This document shows, one piece after another, positions 1 to 7,946 of a stretch of 24,358 nt of DNA. The stretch lies in the NCBI GenBank assembly GCA_030066475.1, contig JASJBO010000054.1, positions 1 through 24,358 on the forward strand, in the 5' to 3' direction. The first letter of the stretch is position 1, and each line of letters starts with the position of its first letter. A program made the position numbers and the translations under genes. This stretch comes from Myxococcota bacterium. Its GTDB lineage: Bacteria; Myxococcota_A; UBA9160; PR03. Under the pieces are notes generated by a model that was not told the origin of the DNA, made no database searches, and saw only the letters and a list, made by a program, of their open reading frames with translations.

Positions 1-18
1 GGGCGGAGGCGGCCTGAT

Positions 19-98
19 GGACTTCGCTCGCCTTTGGCTCGCTGCGCGCGCCGCCGGGGGAACCGGCGGCGCTTGCGGGGCGCTTCGGCCGGGTTTCG
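19..98 (+). repeat. Intergenic repeat, copy 1 (stem-loop type)
   Basis: The core begins ggacttcgctcgcc and is followed by ggctcgctgcgcgc. A perfect 10-bp inverted repeat comes next (48-57 gcgccgccgg, loop gggaa, 63-72 ccggcggcgc), then a shared ggccgggttt block at 88-97. The same arrangement recurs at 2395-2504. The copy starts one base after a TGA at 15-17, which may be the stop of a gene lying mostly outside the window. No T-tract follows the hairpin, so it is not a canonical Rho-independent terminator. Confidence 0.75.
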
Positions 99-158
99 AG
101 TTCGTGTTCTGGATGTGGGGTCGAGAGGGTTCGAGGCGCGCGCTAGGTTTCGCCGGCC

Positions 159-1619
159 ATGGCGGACGGCTCGTACCAGCTCTGGATCGACGGGTCTGCG
201 GTGACGGCGGGTGACGGCGCGCGCGCGGAGGTGCGGGAGCCCGCGACCGGGGGGCTGCTGGCCGAGGTGGCGCGGGCCGGCGTCGGCGACGCGGAGCGGG
301 CGGTGGAGGCGGCGACGCGCGCGTTCCGGAGCGGGCCGTGGCCGCGGGCGACCGCGGCGCAGCGCGCCCGGGTGCTGCTCGACCTCGCGGCCGCGATCCG
401 CGCCCACGCGGACGAGCTCGCCGTGCTCGAGGCGCGCAACGCGGGCAAGCCGATCGGCGACGCGCGCTGGGAGGTCGATACCGCGGCCTCGTGCTTCGAG
501 TTCTTCGCCGGCGCGGCGCGCACGCACTCGGGACGGGTGCCGCCGGTGGACGGTCCCGGCGCGTCGGTGGTGCTGCGCCAGCCGGTCGGTCCCTGCGCGC
601 TGATCGTGCCGTGGAACTTCCCGTTCCTGATCACCGCCTGGAAGGTCGCGCCGGCGCTGGCGGCCGGCAATACGGCGGTGCTGAAGCCCGCCAGCGCCAC
701 GCCGCTCACCGCGCTGCGGCTGGGCGAGCTGGCCGCCGGCGCCGGGCTGCCGGACGGCGTGCTCAACGTGATCAGCGGGCCCGGCGGCTCGGTGGGGGCG
801 GCGCTGGTCGAGCACCCCGCGGTGCGAAAGATCTCGTTCACCGGCGACAGCGCCAACGGCGCCGACATCCTGCGCCGCGCGGCGCCCGACATCAAGCGCG
901 TCTCGCTCGAGCTGGGCGGCAAGTCCGCCAACCTCGTCTTCGCCGACGCCGACCTCGACGCCTGCGTCGAGGCGTCGCTGCTCTCGGTGTTCGGCAACGC
1001 CGGGCAGGACTGCTGTGCGCGCAGCCGGGCGCTGGTGGAGGCGTCGGTCCACGACGAGTTCGTCGAGCGCTTCGCGCTGGCCACCCGCGCGCTCCGGGTG
1101 GGCGACCCGCTCGATCCCGATACGCAGGTGGGCTCGCTGATCTCGCCGGCGCACCGCGAGGGGGTGCTGGGGCACGTCGAGGCGGGTCGCCGCGAGGGCG
1201 CGCGACTCGTGTGCGGCGGCGAGGTGCCGGAGCGGGGCCCGCTGGCCGAGGGCGCCTTCCTGATGCCAACGGTCTTCGAGGGCGTCACGCCCGCCATGCG
1301 GATCGCGCGCGAGGAGATCTTCGGACCGGTGCTGTGCGTGCTGCCCTTCCGCGACGAGGAGGAGGCCGTGGCGCTCGCCAACGACTCGGTCTACGGACTC
1401 TCGGGCTCGCTCTGGACCGGAGACGCCCGGCGCGCCTGGCGCGTGGCGCGCGCCGTCGAGACCGGCGTGCTGTCGGTGAACACCAGCCGCAGCGTCTTCC
1501 TCGAGGCGCCCTTCGGCGGCTGGAAGCGCAGCGGGCTGGGGCGCGAGCAGGGCACCGAGGCGCTCGACGCCTACACGGAGGCGAAGGCGGTGTACTTCGA
1601 GACGGGAGAGGGCGCGTGA
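159..1619 (+). CDS. NAD(P)-dependent aldehyde dehydrogenase
   Basis: This 486-residue protein has the full length and motif order of the aldehyde dehydrogenase superfamily, which oxidises aldehydes to carboxylic acids with NAD(P)+. Visible elements are the PWNFPF motif (151-156), the cofactor-binding LKPAS lysine (K177), the general-base glutamate in ELGGKS (E251), the catalytic cysteine in GQDC (C285) and the C-terminal PFGGWKRSG segment. The usual FTGS motif reads FTGD here (227-230). No signal peptide is seen, so it should be cytoplasmic. The ATG at 159 is the first in-frame start, although no strong ribosome-binding site precedes it. Its stop overlaps the GTG of the SDR gene (GTGA), so the two are probably translationally coupled and may act in sequence on an alcohol/aldehyde substrate. 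The substrate cannot be told from sequence; betaine-, amino- or aryl-aldehyde types are all possible. Confidence 0.95.
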   Translation: MADGSYQLWIDGSAVTAGDGARAEVREPATGGLLAEVARAGVGDAERAVEAATRAFRSGPWPRATAAQRARVLLDLAAAIRAHADELAVLEARNAGKPIGDARWEVDTAASCFEFFAGAARTHSGRVPPVDGPGASVVLRQPVGPCALIVPWNFPFLITAWKVAPALAAGNTAVLKPASATPLTALRLGELAAGAGLPDGVLNVISGPGGSVGAALVEHPAVRKISFTGDSANGADILRRAAPDIKRVSLELGGKSANLVFADADLDACVEASLLSVFGNAGQDCCARSRALVEASVHDEFVERFALATRALRVGDPLDPDTQVGSLISPAHREGVLGHVEAGRREGARLVCGGEVPERGPLAEGAFLMPTVFEGVTPAMRIAREEIFGPVLCVLPFRDEEEAVALANDSVYGLSGSLWTGDARRAWRVARAVETGVLSVNTSRSVFLEAPFGGWKRSGLGREQGTEALDAYTEAKAVYFETGEGA

Positions 1620-2392
1620 GCCGTCTGGCCGGGCGCACGGCGCTGGTGACCGGGGGCGCCAGCGGCATCGGCCTCGAGACCGTGAAGCTGTTCGCCGCCG
1701 AGGGCGCGCGGGTGATGGTGGCCGACCTGGCGGAGGAAGCGGGCGAGGCCGCGGTGGCCGAGATCGCGTCGGCTGGCGGCGAGGCGGCCTTCGTCCGCTG
1801 CGACGTCTCGCTCGGCGCCGACGTCGAGGCCGCCGTGGCCGCTGCCGAGGCGCGCTTCGGGTCGCTTCACGTGCTCTTCAACAACGCCGGGATCTTCCCC
1901 GCGCGCGACGGCTCGCCGGTGGATACGCCGGACGAGGTCTTCGACCAGGTGGTGGCGGTGAACCTGAAGGGCGTCTTCCTCGGCTGCAAGCACGGCATTC
2001 CCGCGCTGCTGCGCGCGGGCGGGGGCTCGATCATCAACACGGCCTCGTTCGTCGCGGTGATGGGCGCGGCCACCTCGCAGATCGCGTACACCGCCAGCAA
2101 GGGCGGGGTGCTGGCGATGACGCGCGAGATCGCCGTGGAGTACGCGCGCTCGGGCATCCGGGCCAACGCGCTGTGCCCCGGGCCGGTCAACACGCCGCTG
2201 CTCGAGGAGCTGCTCGCCGATCCCGCGGCGCGCGCGCGCCGCTTCGTGCACGTGCCGATGGGGCGGCTGGCCGAGGCCCCCGAGATCGCGCGCGCGGCGC
2301 TGTTCCTCGCCTCGGACGAGTCGTCCTACGTGAACGGCTCCACGTTCCTGGTGGACGGCGGCATCACGGCGGCCTACGTCACGCCGGAATGA
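1616..2392 (+). CDS. Short-chain dehydrogenase/reductase (SDR)
   Basis: This is a 258-residue classical SDR. It has the Rossmann nucleotide-binding motif TGGASGIG (12-19), an acidic residue after the second strand (VADLAE, D37) that favours NAD(H), NNAG (89-92), the catalytic serine S144 and the YTASK active site (Y158, K162). The C-terminal VNGSTFLVDGG is typical of the family. It begins at a GTG that overlaps the aldehyde dehydrogenase stop by 4 bases; no ATG gives a complete Rossmann fold. It probably interconverts a hydroxyl and a carbonyl group in the same catabolic step series as its neighbour. FabG-type names would also fit by motif, but nothing else in the context points to fatty-acid synthesis. 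Confidence 0.94.
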   Translation: MSRLAGRTALVTGGASGIGLETVKLFAAEGARVMVADLAEEAGEAAVAEIASAGGEAAFVRCDVSLGADVEAAVAAAEARFGSLHVLFNNAGIFPARDGSPVDTPDEVFDQVVAVNLKGVFLGCKHGIPALLRAGGGSIINTASFVAVMGAATSQIAYTASKGGVLAMTREIAVEYARSGIRANALCPGPVNTPLLEELLADPAARARRFVHVPMGRLAEAPEIARAALFLASDESSYVNGSTFLVDGGITAAYVTPE

Positions 2393-2394
2393 CT

Positions 2395-2504
2395 GGACTC
2401 CGCTCGCCTTCGGCTCGCTGCGCGCGCCGCCGGAGGAACCGGCGGCGCTTGCGCGGGCGACCGTCGCGGCTCCGAACCGGCTTGGCAGGCCGGCGGCCGG
2501 GTTT
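2395..2504 (+). repeat. Intergenic repeat, copy 2 (stem-loop type)
   Basis: This is a second copy of the element at 19-98. It starts two bases after the SDR stop and fills the gap up to the convergent nadB stop. The 10-bp stem is perfect again (2424-2433 and 2439-2448) but the loop is aggaa instead of gggaa. A further 45 bases or so separate the hairpin from the shared ggccgggttt block at 2494-2503. Lying between convergent genes it could stop transcription or protect transcripts, but there is no T-run. Confidence 0.75.
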
Positions 2505-4183
2505 CAGCCGCGCGCGACCGGGGGGCCCGCCGCCACCGCCTTGCGCATCAGCGTATCGACCCCGTAGCGGCGGTCGTCGGGCTCCGGGTGGTCGAGCGTG
2601 TAGTGCAGGCCCCGGCTCTCCTTGCGCCAGACCGCGCTCTCGATCACCAGGTCCGCCACCAGCGCCAGGTTGCGCAGCTCGATCAGGTCGGTGGTGATGT
2701 GGAAGTTCCAGTAGTAGTCCTCGATCTCCTCGAGCAGCAGCCGGATGCGGTGGCGCGCGCGCTCGAGCCGCTTGGCGCTGCGCACGATGCCGACGTAGTT
2801 CCACATGAAGCGGCGCACCTCGTCCCAGTTCTGGGTGATCATCACCGCCTCGTCGGGGTCGCGCACGAACGAGGGATCCCAGGGCGGCACGCCGCCGTCG
2901 GCGCCCTGGGCCTCGCCGAGGCGCCGCAGGCTCTCGGTTGCGGCCGCGTCCGCGAACACGACGCACTCGAGCAGCGAGTTCGAGGCCAGCCGGTTGGCGC
3001 CGTGCAGGCCCGTGCACGAGACCTCGCCCACCGCGAACAGGTTGCGCAGGTCTGTCTCACCGCAGAGGTCGGCGCGCACGCCGCCACAGGTGTAGTGCGC
3101 GGCCGGCACCACCGGGATCGGCTCCTTGGTGATGTCGATGCCGAAGTCGAGGCAGCGCCGGTGGATGTTCGGGAAGCGCTCGCGCACGAAGGCCGGGTCG
3201 CGGTGCGTGACGTCCAGGAAGGCCGACTCGTCGCCCGAGCGCTTCAGCTCGTTGTCGATCGCGCGCGCCACCACGTCGCGCGGGGCCAGGTCGGCCATCT
3301 CGTGGTAGCGGCTCATGAACGCCTCACCCGAGCCCAGCCGCAGGACGCCACCCTCGCCGCGCACCGCCTCGGTGATGAGGAACGACTTCGCCTGCGGGTG
3401 GAACAGGCAGGTGGGGTGGAACTGCATGAACTCCATGTTCGCGATGGTGGCGCCCGCGCGATACGCCATCGCCACGCCGTCGCCCGAGGCCACGTCGGGG
3501 TTCGACGTGTAGAGGTACACCTTGCCGGCCCCACCGGTGGCGAGCACGGTGATCGGCGCCAGGAAGCGGTGCACCCGGCCCGTGGCCGCGTTCAACACGT
3601 AGGCCCCGAGCGCGCGGTCCTCGCCGGGCAGGCCCGCCCGGCGCGCAGTGATCAGGTCGACGGCCAGGTGGTTCTCGTAGATCTGGATGTGCGGATGGGC
3701 GCGCGCGGTCTCGACCAGCGCGCGCTCGATCTCGCGGCCGGTGGTGTCGCGGTGGTGCAGGATGCGGCGGCGGGTGTGGCCGCCCTCGCGGCCGAGCGCG
3801 AACTCGGCGCCGCGCGCCTCCGACTCGGACTCGGCCACGTCGAAGCGGCAGCCGATCGCGGTGAGCGCCTCGATCATGGCGGGGCCGCGCTCCACCACGT
3901 GCTGCACGACGTCGGGGTGGCACAGGCCGGCGCCCGCCTCGAGCGTGTCGCTCACGTGTCGCTCGAACGAGTCGTCGTCGGCCAGCACGCTCGCGATGCC
4001 GCCCTGCGCCCAGCTCGTGGCCGAGTCGTCGGCGAGGCGCTTGGTGACGACGCCGACGCGTCCGCGCTCGGCCACGCGCAGCGCGTAGAACAGGCCGGCA
4101 GCGCCGCTGCCGAGCACCAGGAAATCGAAATCGTGGCGTTCCGCCAAGGGTCCTCGCTGCCAAGCGCCTGAATTGCCTCGCAT
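2504..4183 (-). CDS. nadB: L-aspartate oxidase (quinolinate pathway)
   Basis: This FAD flavoenzyme oxidises L-aspartate to iminoaspartate, the first step of de novo NAD synthesis. Visible motifs are the dinucleotide-binding VLGSGAAGL near the N-terminus, then ATSWAQGGIA, HHRDTTGREIERAL, EFMQFHPT, ITEAVRGEGG, the HYTCGGV block, and GLHGANRLASNSLLEC, followed by the helical C-terminal domain of the succinate dehydrogenase/aspartate oxidase family. The open frame extends to 4237. The ATG at 4183 gives 559 residues, close to the usual length of about 540. A TTG at 4147 directly before AERHDFDF, preceded by AGCGAGGA, is a serious alternative giving 547 residues. No nadA or nadC lies in the window, so the gene stands alone. 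Fumarate-reductase flavoprotein was considered, but the AQGG and HYTCGG motifs favour NadB. Confidence 0.93.
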   Translation of the reverse strand: MRGNSGAWQRGPLAERHDFDFLVLGSGAAGLFYALRVAERGRVGVVTKRLADDSATSWAQGGIASVLADDDSFERHVSDTLEAGAGLCHPDVVQHVVERGPAMIEALTAIGCRFDVAESESEARGAEFALGREGGHTRRRILHHRDTTGREIERALVETARAHPHIQIYENHLAVDLITARRAGLPGEDRALGAYVLNAATGRVHRFLAPITVLATGGAGKVYLYTSNPDVASGDGVAMAYRAGATIANMEFMQFHPTCLFHPQAKSFLITEAVRGEGGVLRLGSGEAFMSRYHEMADLAPRDVVARAIDNELKRSGDESAFLDVTHRDPAFVRERFPNIHRRCLDFGIDITKEPIPVVPAAHYTCGGVRADLCGETDLRNLFAVGEVSCTGLHGANRLASNSLLECVVFADAAATESLRRLGEAQGADGGVPPWDPSFVRDPDEAVMITQNWDEVRRFMWNYVGIVRSAKRLERARHRIRLLLEEIEDYYWNFHITTDLIELRNLALVADLVIESAVWRKESRGLHYTLDHPEPDDRRYGVDTLMRKAVAAGPPVARG

Positions 4184-4291
4184 TCTACAGAAGAGTCCGC
4201 CGGCGTCCCCTCCCGGGGCTGCCGTGATCCGAGCCACCGTCGGCTAAGGCCGGGCCCCTCCCGGGCCGATGTCTTCCAGGCCGAGCCAGGA

Positions 4292-4313
4292 CTCGATCCC
4301 CGAGGGGATCGAG
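4292..4313. promoter_or_regulatory. Perfect 22-bp palindrome upstream of the transglycosylase gene
   Basis: Two 10-base arms, ctcgatcccc and ggggatcgag, are separated by 2 bases. The site ends 17 bases before the ATG at 4331, in the gap between divergent nadB and the transglycosylase gene. It could be an operator for a dimeric regulator or an mRNA hairpin in the 5' leader. No known consensus was recognised. Confidence 0.45.
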
Positions 4314-4330
4314 GGCCGGGGAGAGCGGAG

Positions 4331-4933
4331 ATGTCGGCACGGATTGCACGGGCCTGCCTGCTGGCAGGCGGGCTGCTGACGCTGGCGCCGGGCGCCGGCG
4401 CCGCCGAGTTCTATCGCTATGTCGACGAGCAGGGCGTGGTCCACCTGACCGACGTTCCCACCGATCCCCGCTTCGAGTCGTTCCGCCTCGGTCCCCACCG
4501 CGGCACGGCAGCGCGCCTCATCGCGTCTCGGCCCTCGTCGAGGCGCTACGACCCCCTGATCGCCCGCGCGGCGCGCCGCCAGGGCCTGCCGCCGGCGCTC
4601 GTGAAGGCCGTGGTGCGGGCCGAGTCCAACTTCCAGCCCGACGCCGTCTCGCACAAGGGCGCCCAGGGTCTGATGCAGCTGATGCCGCAGACGGCGGCCG
4701 AGCTGGGCATCCGCGACCCGATGCGGGCCGACCAGAACCTGCGGGGCGGCACCCGCTACCTGCGGGCCATGATCGACCGCTTCGGCGACTGGCGGCACGC
4801 CCTGGCCGCCTACAACGCCGGTCCCCACGCCGTCGAGCGCTATGGAGGCATTCCGCCCTACCGGGAGACCCGGGAGTACGTGGACCGCGTTCTCCACTAT
4901 TATCGCCGCTACGATGGCGACTTCGTACGATGA
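4331..4933 (+). CDS. Exported lytic transglycosylase with N-terminal DUF4124
   Basis: This 200-residue periplasmic enzyme should cleave the MurNAc-GlcNAc bond of peptidoglycan. Residues 1-25 form a signal peptide ending near GAGAAEF. The block at 26-50 (FYRYVDEQGVVHLTDVP) is the short DUF4124 motif often found before such domains. The SLT domain spans about 73-195, with the catalytic glutamate in VRAESNF (E98), the GLMQLMPQTA motif (114-123) and AYNAGP (160-165). It lacks the long superhelical domain of Slt70 and resembles MltC/EmtA-like minimal SLT enzymes in size. A GGGGAG/GCGGAG stretch directly precedes the ATG. The 3' end overlaps the likely pgsA start by 20 bases, which suggests one transcript for envelope genes. 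Confidence 0.92.
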   Translation: MSARIARACLLAGGLLTLAPGAGAAEFYRYVDEQGVVHLTDVPTDPRFESFRLGPHRGTAARLIASRPSSRRYDPLIARAARRQGLPPALVKAVVRAESNFQPDAVSHKGAQGLMQLMPQTAAELGIRDPMRADQNLRGGTRYLRAMIDRFGDWRHALAAYNAGPHAVERYGGIPPYRETREYVDRVLHYYRRYDGDFVR

Positions 4934-5546
4934 GGCCACGGCCCCGGAGGGGCGGCCGCCCGCCGAGCGGCTCTGGAACCTGCCGAACACGATCACCATG
5001 CTGCGCACGGCCGCCGTGCCGGTGCTGATGGTGCTCCCCTGGCTCCACGAGGACCGCCTCGCGTCGCAGGTGATCGCCTGGATCTTCATCCTGGCCGCGG
5101 TGACCGACCTGGTGGACGGCTGGCTCGCCCGCCGGGGCCAGCAGGTCACGCGCATCGGCAAGCTGCTCGACCCCCTGGCGGACAAGCTGCTGGTCTCGAC
5201 GGCGCTGATCGTGCTGCTGACGGCCGGCCGCATCCCCGACTGGGGCATGCCGATGGTCGTCGTGATCGTGGGCCGCGAGCTGGCCGTGACGGGCCTGCGC
5301 GGCCTCGCCGTCGAGCGCGGGCAGGTCATGGCCGCCGCGTGGTCCGGCAAGGTCAAGGCCGTGTTCCAGAACATCGCGATCGGAGCGCTCTTGTTCCCCA
5401 CGCCGACGCTGGGCCTGCCGGCCCACGTGATCGGGCTGGGCTTCCTGGTGGCGGCCACCGGGCTGACGCTCTGGTCGGGCTACGGCTACTTCGCGAGCTA
5501 CTTCGGCCGGACCCCCCCGGTGGGCGCGAACGAGGAGAGCGGGTGA
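4914..5546 (+). CDS. pgsA: CDP-diacylglycerol--glycerol-3-phosphate 3-phosphatidyltransferase
   Basis: This inner-membrane enzyme makes phosphatidylglycerol phosphate from CDP-diacylglycerol and glycerol-3-phosphate. The complete CDP-alcohol phosphatidyltransferase signature is present: D65, D68-G69, A72-R73, G82, D86 and D90 (DGxxARx8GxxxDxxxD). The N-terminal NLPNTITMLR motif (22-31) is typical of PgsA. Several hydrophobic segments lie on both sides (about 32-44, 52-64, 92-104, 113-128, and two near the C-terminus). The ATG at 4914 was chosen because it places NLPNTIT at the usual distance. A longer frame from 4842 would be an out-of-frame overlap with the transglycosylase and adds sequence not typical of the family. 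The stop overlaps the next ATG by one base (TGATG). Related transferases such as PgsA2 cannot be fully excluded. Confidence 0.92.
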   Translation: MATSYDEATAPEGRPPAERLWNLPNTITMLRTAAVPVLMVLPWLHEDRLASQVIAWIFILAAVTDLVDGWLARRGQQVTRIGKLLDPLADKLLVSTALIVLLTAGRIPDWGMPMVVVIVGRELAVTGLRGLAVERGQVMAAAWSGKVKAVFQNIAIGALLFPTPTLGLPAHVIGLGFLVAATGLTLWSGYGYFASYFGRTPPVGANEESG

Positions 5547-6859
5547 TGACGAGGCTGCGGGAGCTCGGCGAGCGGATCGAGGCGCGCGAGATGCGGATCG
5601 GGGTGATGGGCCTGGGCTACGTGGGCCTGCCGCTGGCGGTGGAGTTCGCCAAGGCGGGCTTCGCGGTGACCGGCTTCGAGCTCGACGCCGAGAAGGTGCG
5701 CGCCATCGAAGAGGGGCGCTCGTACATCGAGGACGTCCCTCAGGACGAGGTGAACGCGTGCCGCGAGAGCGGCCGCCTGCGCGCCACCACCGACTTCGCC
5801 GAGCTCTCGGGCTGCGACGTGATCAACGTGTGCGTGCCGACCCCGCTTACCAAGACCAAGGACCCCGACTTCACCCACATGGCCTCGGCGGTGGAGGAGA
5901 TTCGCAAGCGGCTGCGGGGCGGACAGCTGGTGATCCTGGGCAGCACGACCTATCCGGGCACCACGCACGAGCTGTTCCTGCCGCTGCTCGAGAACACCGG
6001 GCTGCGGGTCGGCGCGGACTTCTCGCTGGCCTTCGCCCCCGAGCGCATCGATCCGGCCAACAAGCAGTTCCACGTGCGCCAGGTGCCCAAGGTGGTGGGC
6101 GGCGAGACGCCGCTGTGCACCGAGCTGGCCGTCAAGGTCTTCGACCCGATCTTCGACGAGGTGGTGCCGGTCTCGTCCTCGCAGAGCGCCGAGATGGTGA
6201 AGCTGCTCGAGAACACCTTCCGCGCCATCAACATCGGCCTCGCCAACGAGGTGGCGCTGATGTGCGACCGCCTCGACCTCGACGTCTGGGAGGTGATCGA
6301 CGCGGCCGCCTCCAAGCCCTACGGCTTCATGCGCTTCCTGCCCGGCCCCGGCCTGGGCGGCCACTGCATCCCGATCGATCCGACCTACCTGTCCTGGAAG
6401 ATGAAGTCGCTGAACTTCCCGGCGCGCTTCATCGAGCTGGCCACCGAGATCAACTCGGGGATGCCGACCCACGTGGTGCGGCGCGTGGGCGACATCCTCA
6501 ACGAGGACCGCCTGGCGGTGAACGGGGCGCGGGTGCTGCTGCTGGGGGTCGCCTACAAGCCGAACGTGTCGGACGTCCGCGAGTCGCCGGCGATCGAGGT
6601 GGCCGACCAGCTCGTCGCCAAGGGCGCGGTCGTCGAGTACCACGACCCGCACGTGGCCGAGTTCGCGCTCGACGGCCACACGCTGAAGAGCGTGGAGCTG
6701 ACCGACGAGAAGCTCGACACGGCCGACCTGGTGCTGATCCTCACCAACCACGACGCGATCGACTGGGAGCGCGTGGTCTCGCGCGCGCAGCGTGTGTTCG
6801 ACACGCGCAACGCGACCCGGGACGTCAGCGCCTCGCGCGAGCGGATCCGAAAGCTCTGA
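5546..6859 (+). CDS. UDP-sugar 6-dehydrogenase (WbpA/TviB-type)
   Basis: This 437-residue NAD-dependent enzyme oxidises C6 of a UDP-hexose to a uronic acid. The N-terminal Rossmann motif is GLGYVGLPLA (22-31). The PTPLTKTKDPD block (98-108), the NAD-domain AFAPERIDP (162-170), the central helix with K219 and the catalytic cysteine in GGHCIPIDP (C274) are all visible. The PTPL...DPD segment and the overall length fit UDP-N-acetylglucosamine/galactosamine 6-dehydrogenases of the WbpA/TviB group better than Ugd, but the substrate is inferred. It should feed surface polysaccharide assembly, in keeping with the glycosyltransferases at 11.7-17.6 kb. It follows pgsA with a TGATG junction. Its last 35 bases are also the 3' end of the beta-propeller gene on the other strand. 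Confidence 0.92.
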   Translation: MTRLRELGERIEAREMRIGVMGLGYVGLPLAVEFAKAGFAVTGFELDAEKVRAIEEGRSYIEDVPQDEVNACRESGRLRATTDFAELSGCDVINVCVPTPLTKTKDPDFTHMASAVEEIRKRLRGGQLVILGSTTYPGTTHELFLPLLENTGLRVGADFSLAFAPERIDPANKQFHVRQVPKVVGGETPLCTELAVKVFDPIFDEVVPVSSSQSAEMVKLLENTFRAINIGLANEVALMCDRLDLDVWEVIDAAASKPYGFMRFLPGPGLGGHCIPIDPTYLSWKMKSLNFPARFIELATEINSGMPTHVVRRVGDILNEDRLAVNGARVLLLGVAYKPNVSDVRESPAIEVADQLVAKGAVVEYHDPHVAEFALDGHTLKSVELTDEKLDTADLVLILTNHDAIDWERVVSRAQRVFDTRNATRDVSASRERIRKL

Positions 6860-7946
6860 GGGCGGCGAGCGCGAGCCCGGCCGTGGCCGTCGCGGCCCCC
6901 GCGCCGGGCTCGGGCAGCCACACGGAGCCCGCGGACCCGCCGCGCGCGGCGGTGCTCGCGATGCCGGCCGGCAGCGCGATCGGCGGGCTCGTGATCGGCG
7001 TGCGGATGTCGCGCAGCGGCTCGACGTCGCCCTCGGCGTCACTGGGGAAGACCGTCACGCTGCCGCCCGCGAAGCGCGGCACCAGCATCTCGTCGTCCTC
7101 CGTCACCACCACGGCCTGCGGGCGTGTGGCGATCAGGGTGGTGAGGTCGCCGCGCAGGGTGCGGAGAGGCTCGAGCAGGACGCCGTTCGCGAGGCTCGAG
7201 ATCACGTGGACCGCGTCGGAGCCGGCGTCGGCGATGTAGGCGAGGCGCGCCTCCACGTCCACGAACAGTCCCTTGGTCGACATGAACGCGTCGATCGCGA
7301 CGGCGCGGCGCGGCTCGACGTCGCCCGCATCGGTCCGCCCGAACACCAGCAGCGCCGCGAACCCGAGATCGAACGGTGGCTGGAGCACGTACAGCTCGTC
7401 CGCGGTCGGGTCGACGAACACCGTCTGCGGCCGGAAGATGCCGGTTGCCTCGCCGACAAGCGTCCGGATCGGCGCGACGTCGCCGTCCGCGAGCCGGTCG
7501 TAGACCAGGATCGTGTTGGTGGCGCGCTCGGCCACGTAGATCTCGTCGTTCAGCGGATCGACGGCCAGCCCGTTCGGCGCGCCCCCGACCGGGATGCCGG
7601 TGCGGGGGCCGGCGATCACGCGCTCCGGCTCGACGACGCCGGTGGCGTCGAGGTCCCAGACCAGGACGCCGGTGTCGACCGGGTCGCGGTTCTCGTCTTC
7701 GGACGCTGCGCGCAGCACCAGGAGCTCCTCGTTCACCGGATCGACGGCGACGGCCAGGACCGTGAACCCGAACTCGCCCGGCGCCGAGACGCGGCGCAGG
7801 GGCTCCGTCTCGCCGTCCGCGTCGTCGGGGAAGACGAGCACGCCGCCTCCCAGCGCCGTGCCCACGAACATCTCGGCGCCGGCGGCGCGCGGGAGGGCGG
7901 CGAGCAGGACCGCGGCGGCGAGCGCGGCGGCGGTTCGATGTCTCAC
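6825..7946 (-). CDS. Secreted beta-propeller repeat protein, PEP-CTERM-like (second of two)
   Basis: This 373-residue protein has a signal peptide (about 1-24, cut near AAGAEM) and six or so repeats of about 45-50 residues with a NDE(L/I)YV block and a GDV.PLR block, as in NHL/lactonase-like propellers. It ends with WLPEPG, a short hydrophobic stretch (TATAGLALAALRAF) and an Arg-rich tail (SARARR). That three-part tail is the layout of PEP-CTERM sorting signals, which are cut by exosortase; no exosortase lies in the window. It starts with GTG overlapping the stop of its paralogue at 7943 (GTGA), so it is probably translated with it. The final 35 bases overlap the sugar dehydrogenase gene on the opposite strand, and the Arg tail is encoded there. 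The function is unknown: a surface binding or structural role is plausible, with no catalytic motif recognised. Confidence 0.82.
   Translation of the reverse strand: MRHRTAAALAAAVLLAALPRAAGAEMFVGTALGGGVLVFPDDADGETEPLRRVSAPGEFGFTVLAVAVDPVNEELLVLRAASEDENRDPVDTGVLVWDLDATGVVEPERVIAGPRTGIPVGGAPNGLAVDPLNDEIYVAERATNTILVYDRLADGDVAPIRTLVGEATGIFRPQTVFVDPTADELYVLQPPFDLGFAALLVFGRTDAGDVEPRRAVAIDAFMSTKGLFVDVEARLAYIADAGSDAVHVISSLANGVLLEPLRTLRGDLTTLIATRPQAVVVTEDDEMLVPRFAGGSVTVFPSDAEGDVEPLRDIRTPITSPPIALPAGIASTAARGGSAGSVWLPEPGAGAATATAGLALAALRAFGSARARR

Noticed and set aside
1..17. 3' end of an upstream gene ending at TGA 15-17
   Set aside because: Only four sense codons would be visible, too few to support a coding call.
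2588..4171. 527-codon plus-strand open frame opposite nadB
   Set aside because: It is the mirror of a high-GC gene. Its translation is rich in His, Val, Arg and Ala with no family motif, whereas the minus strand has all the aspartate oxidase motifs.
5498..7042. 514-codon minus-strand frame opposite the sugar dehydrogenase
   Set aside because: Low-complexity antisense translation. The plus strand encodes a complete nucleotide-sugar dehydrogenase.
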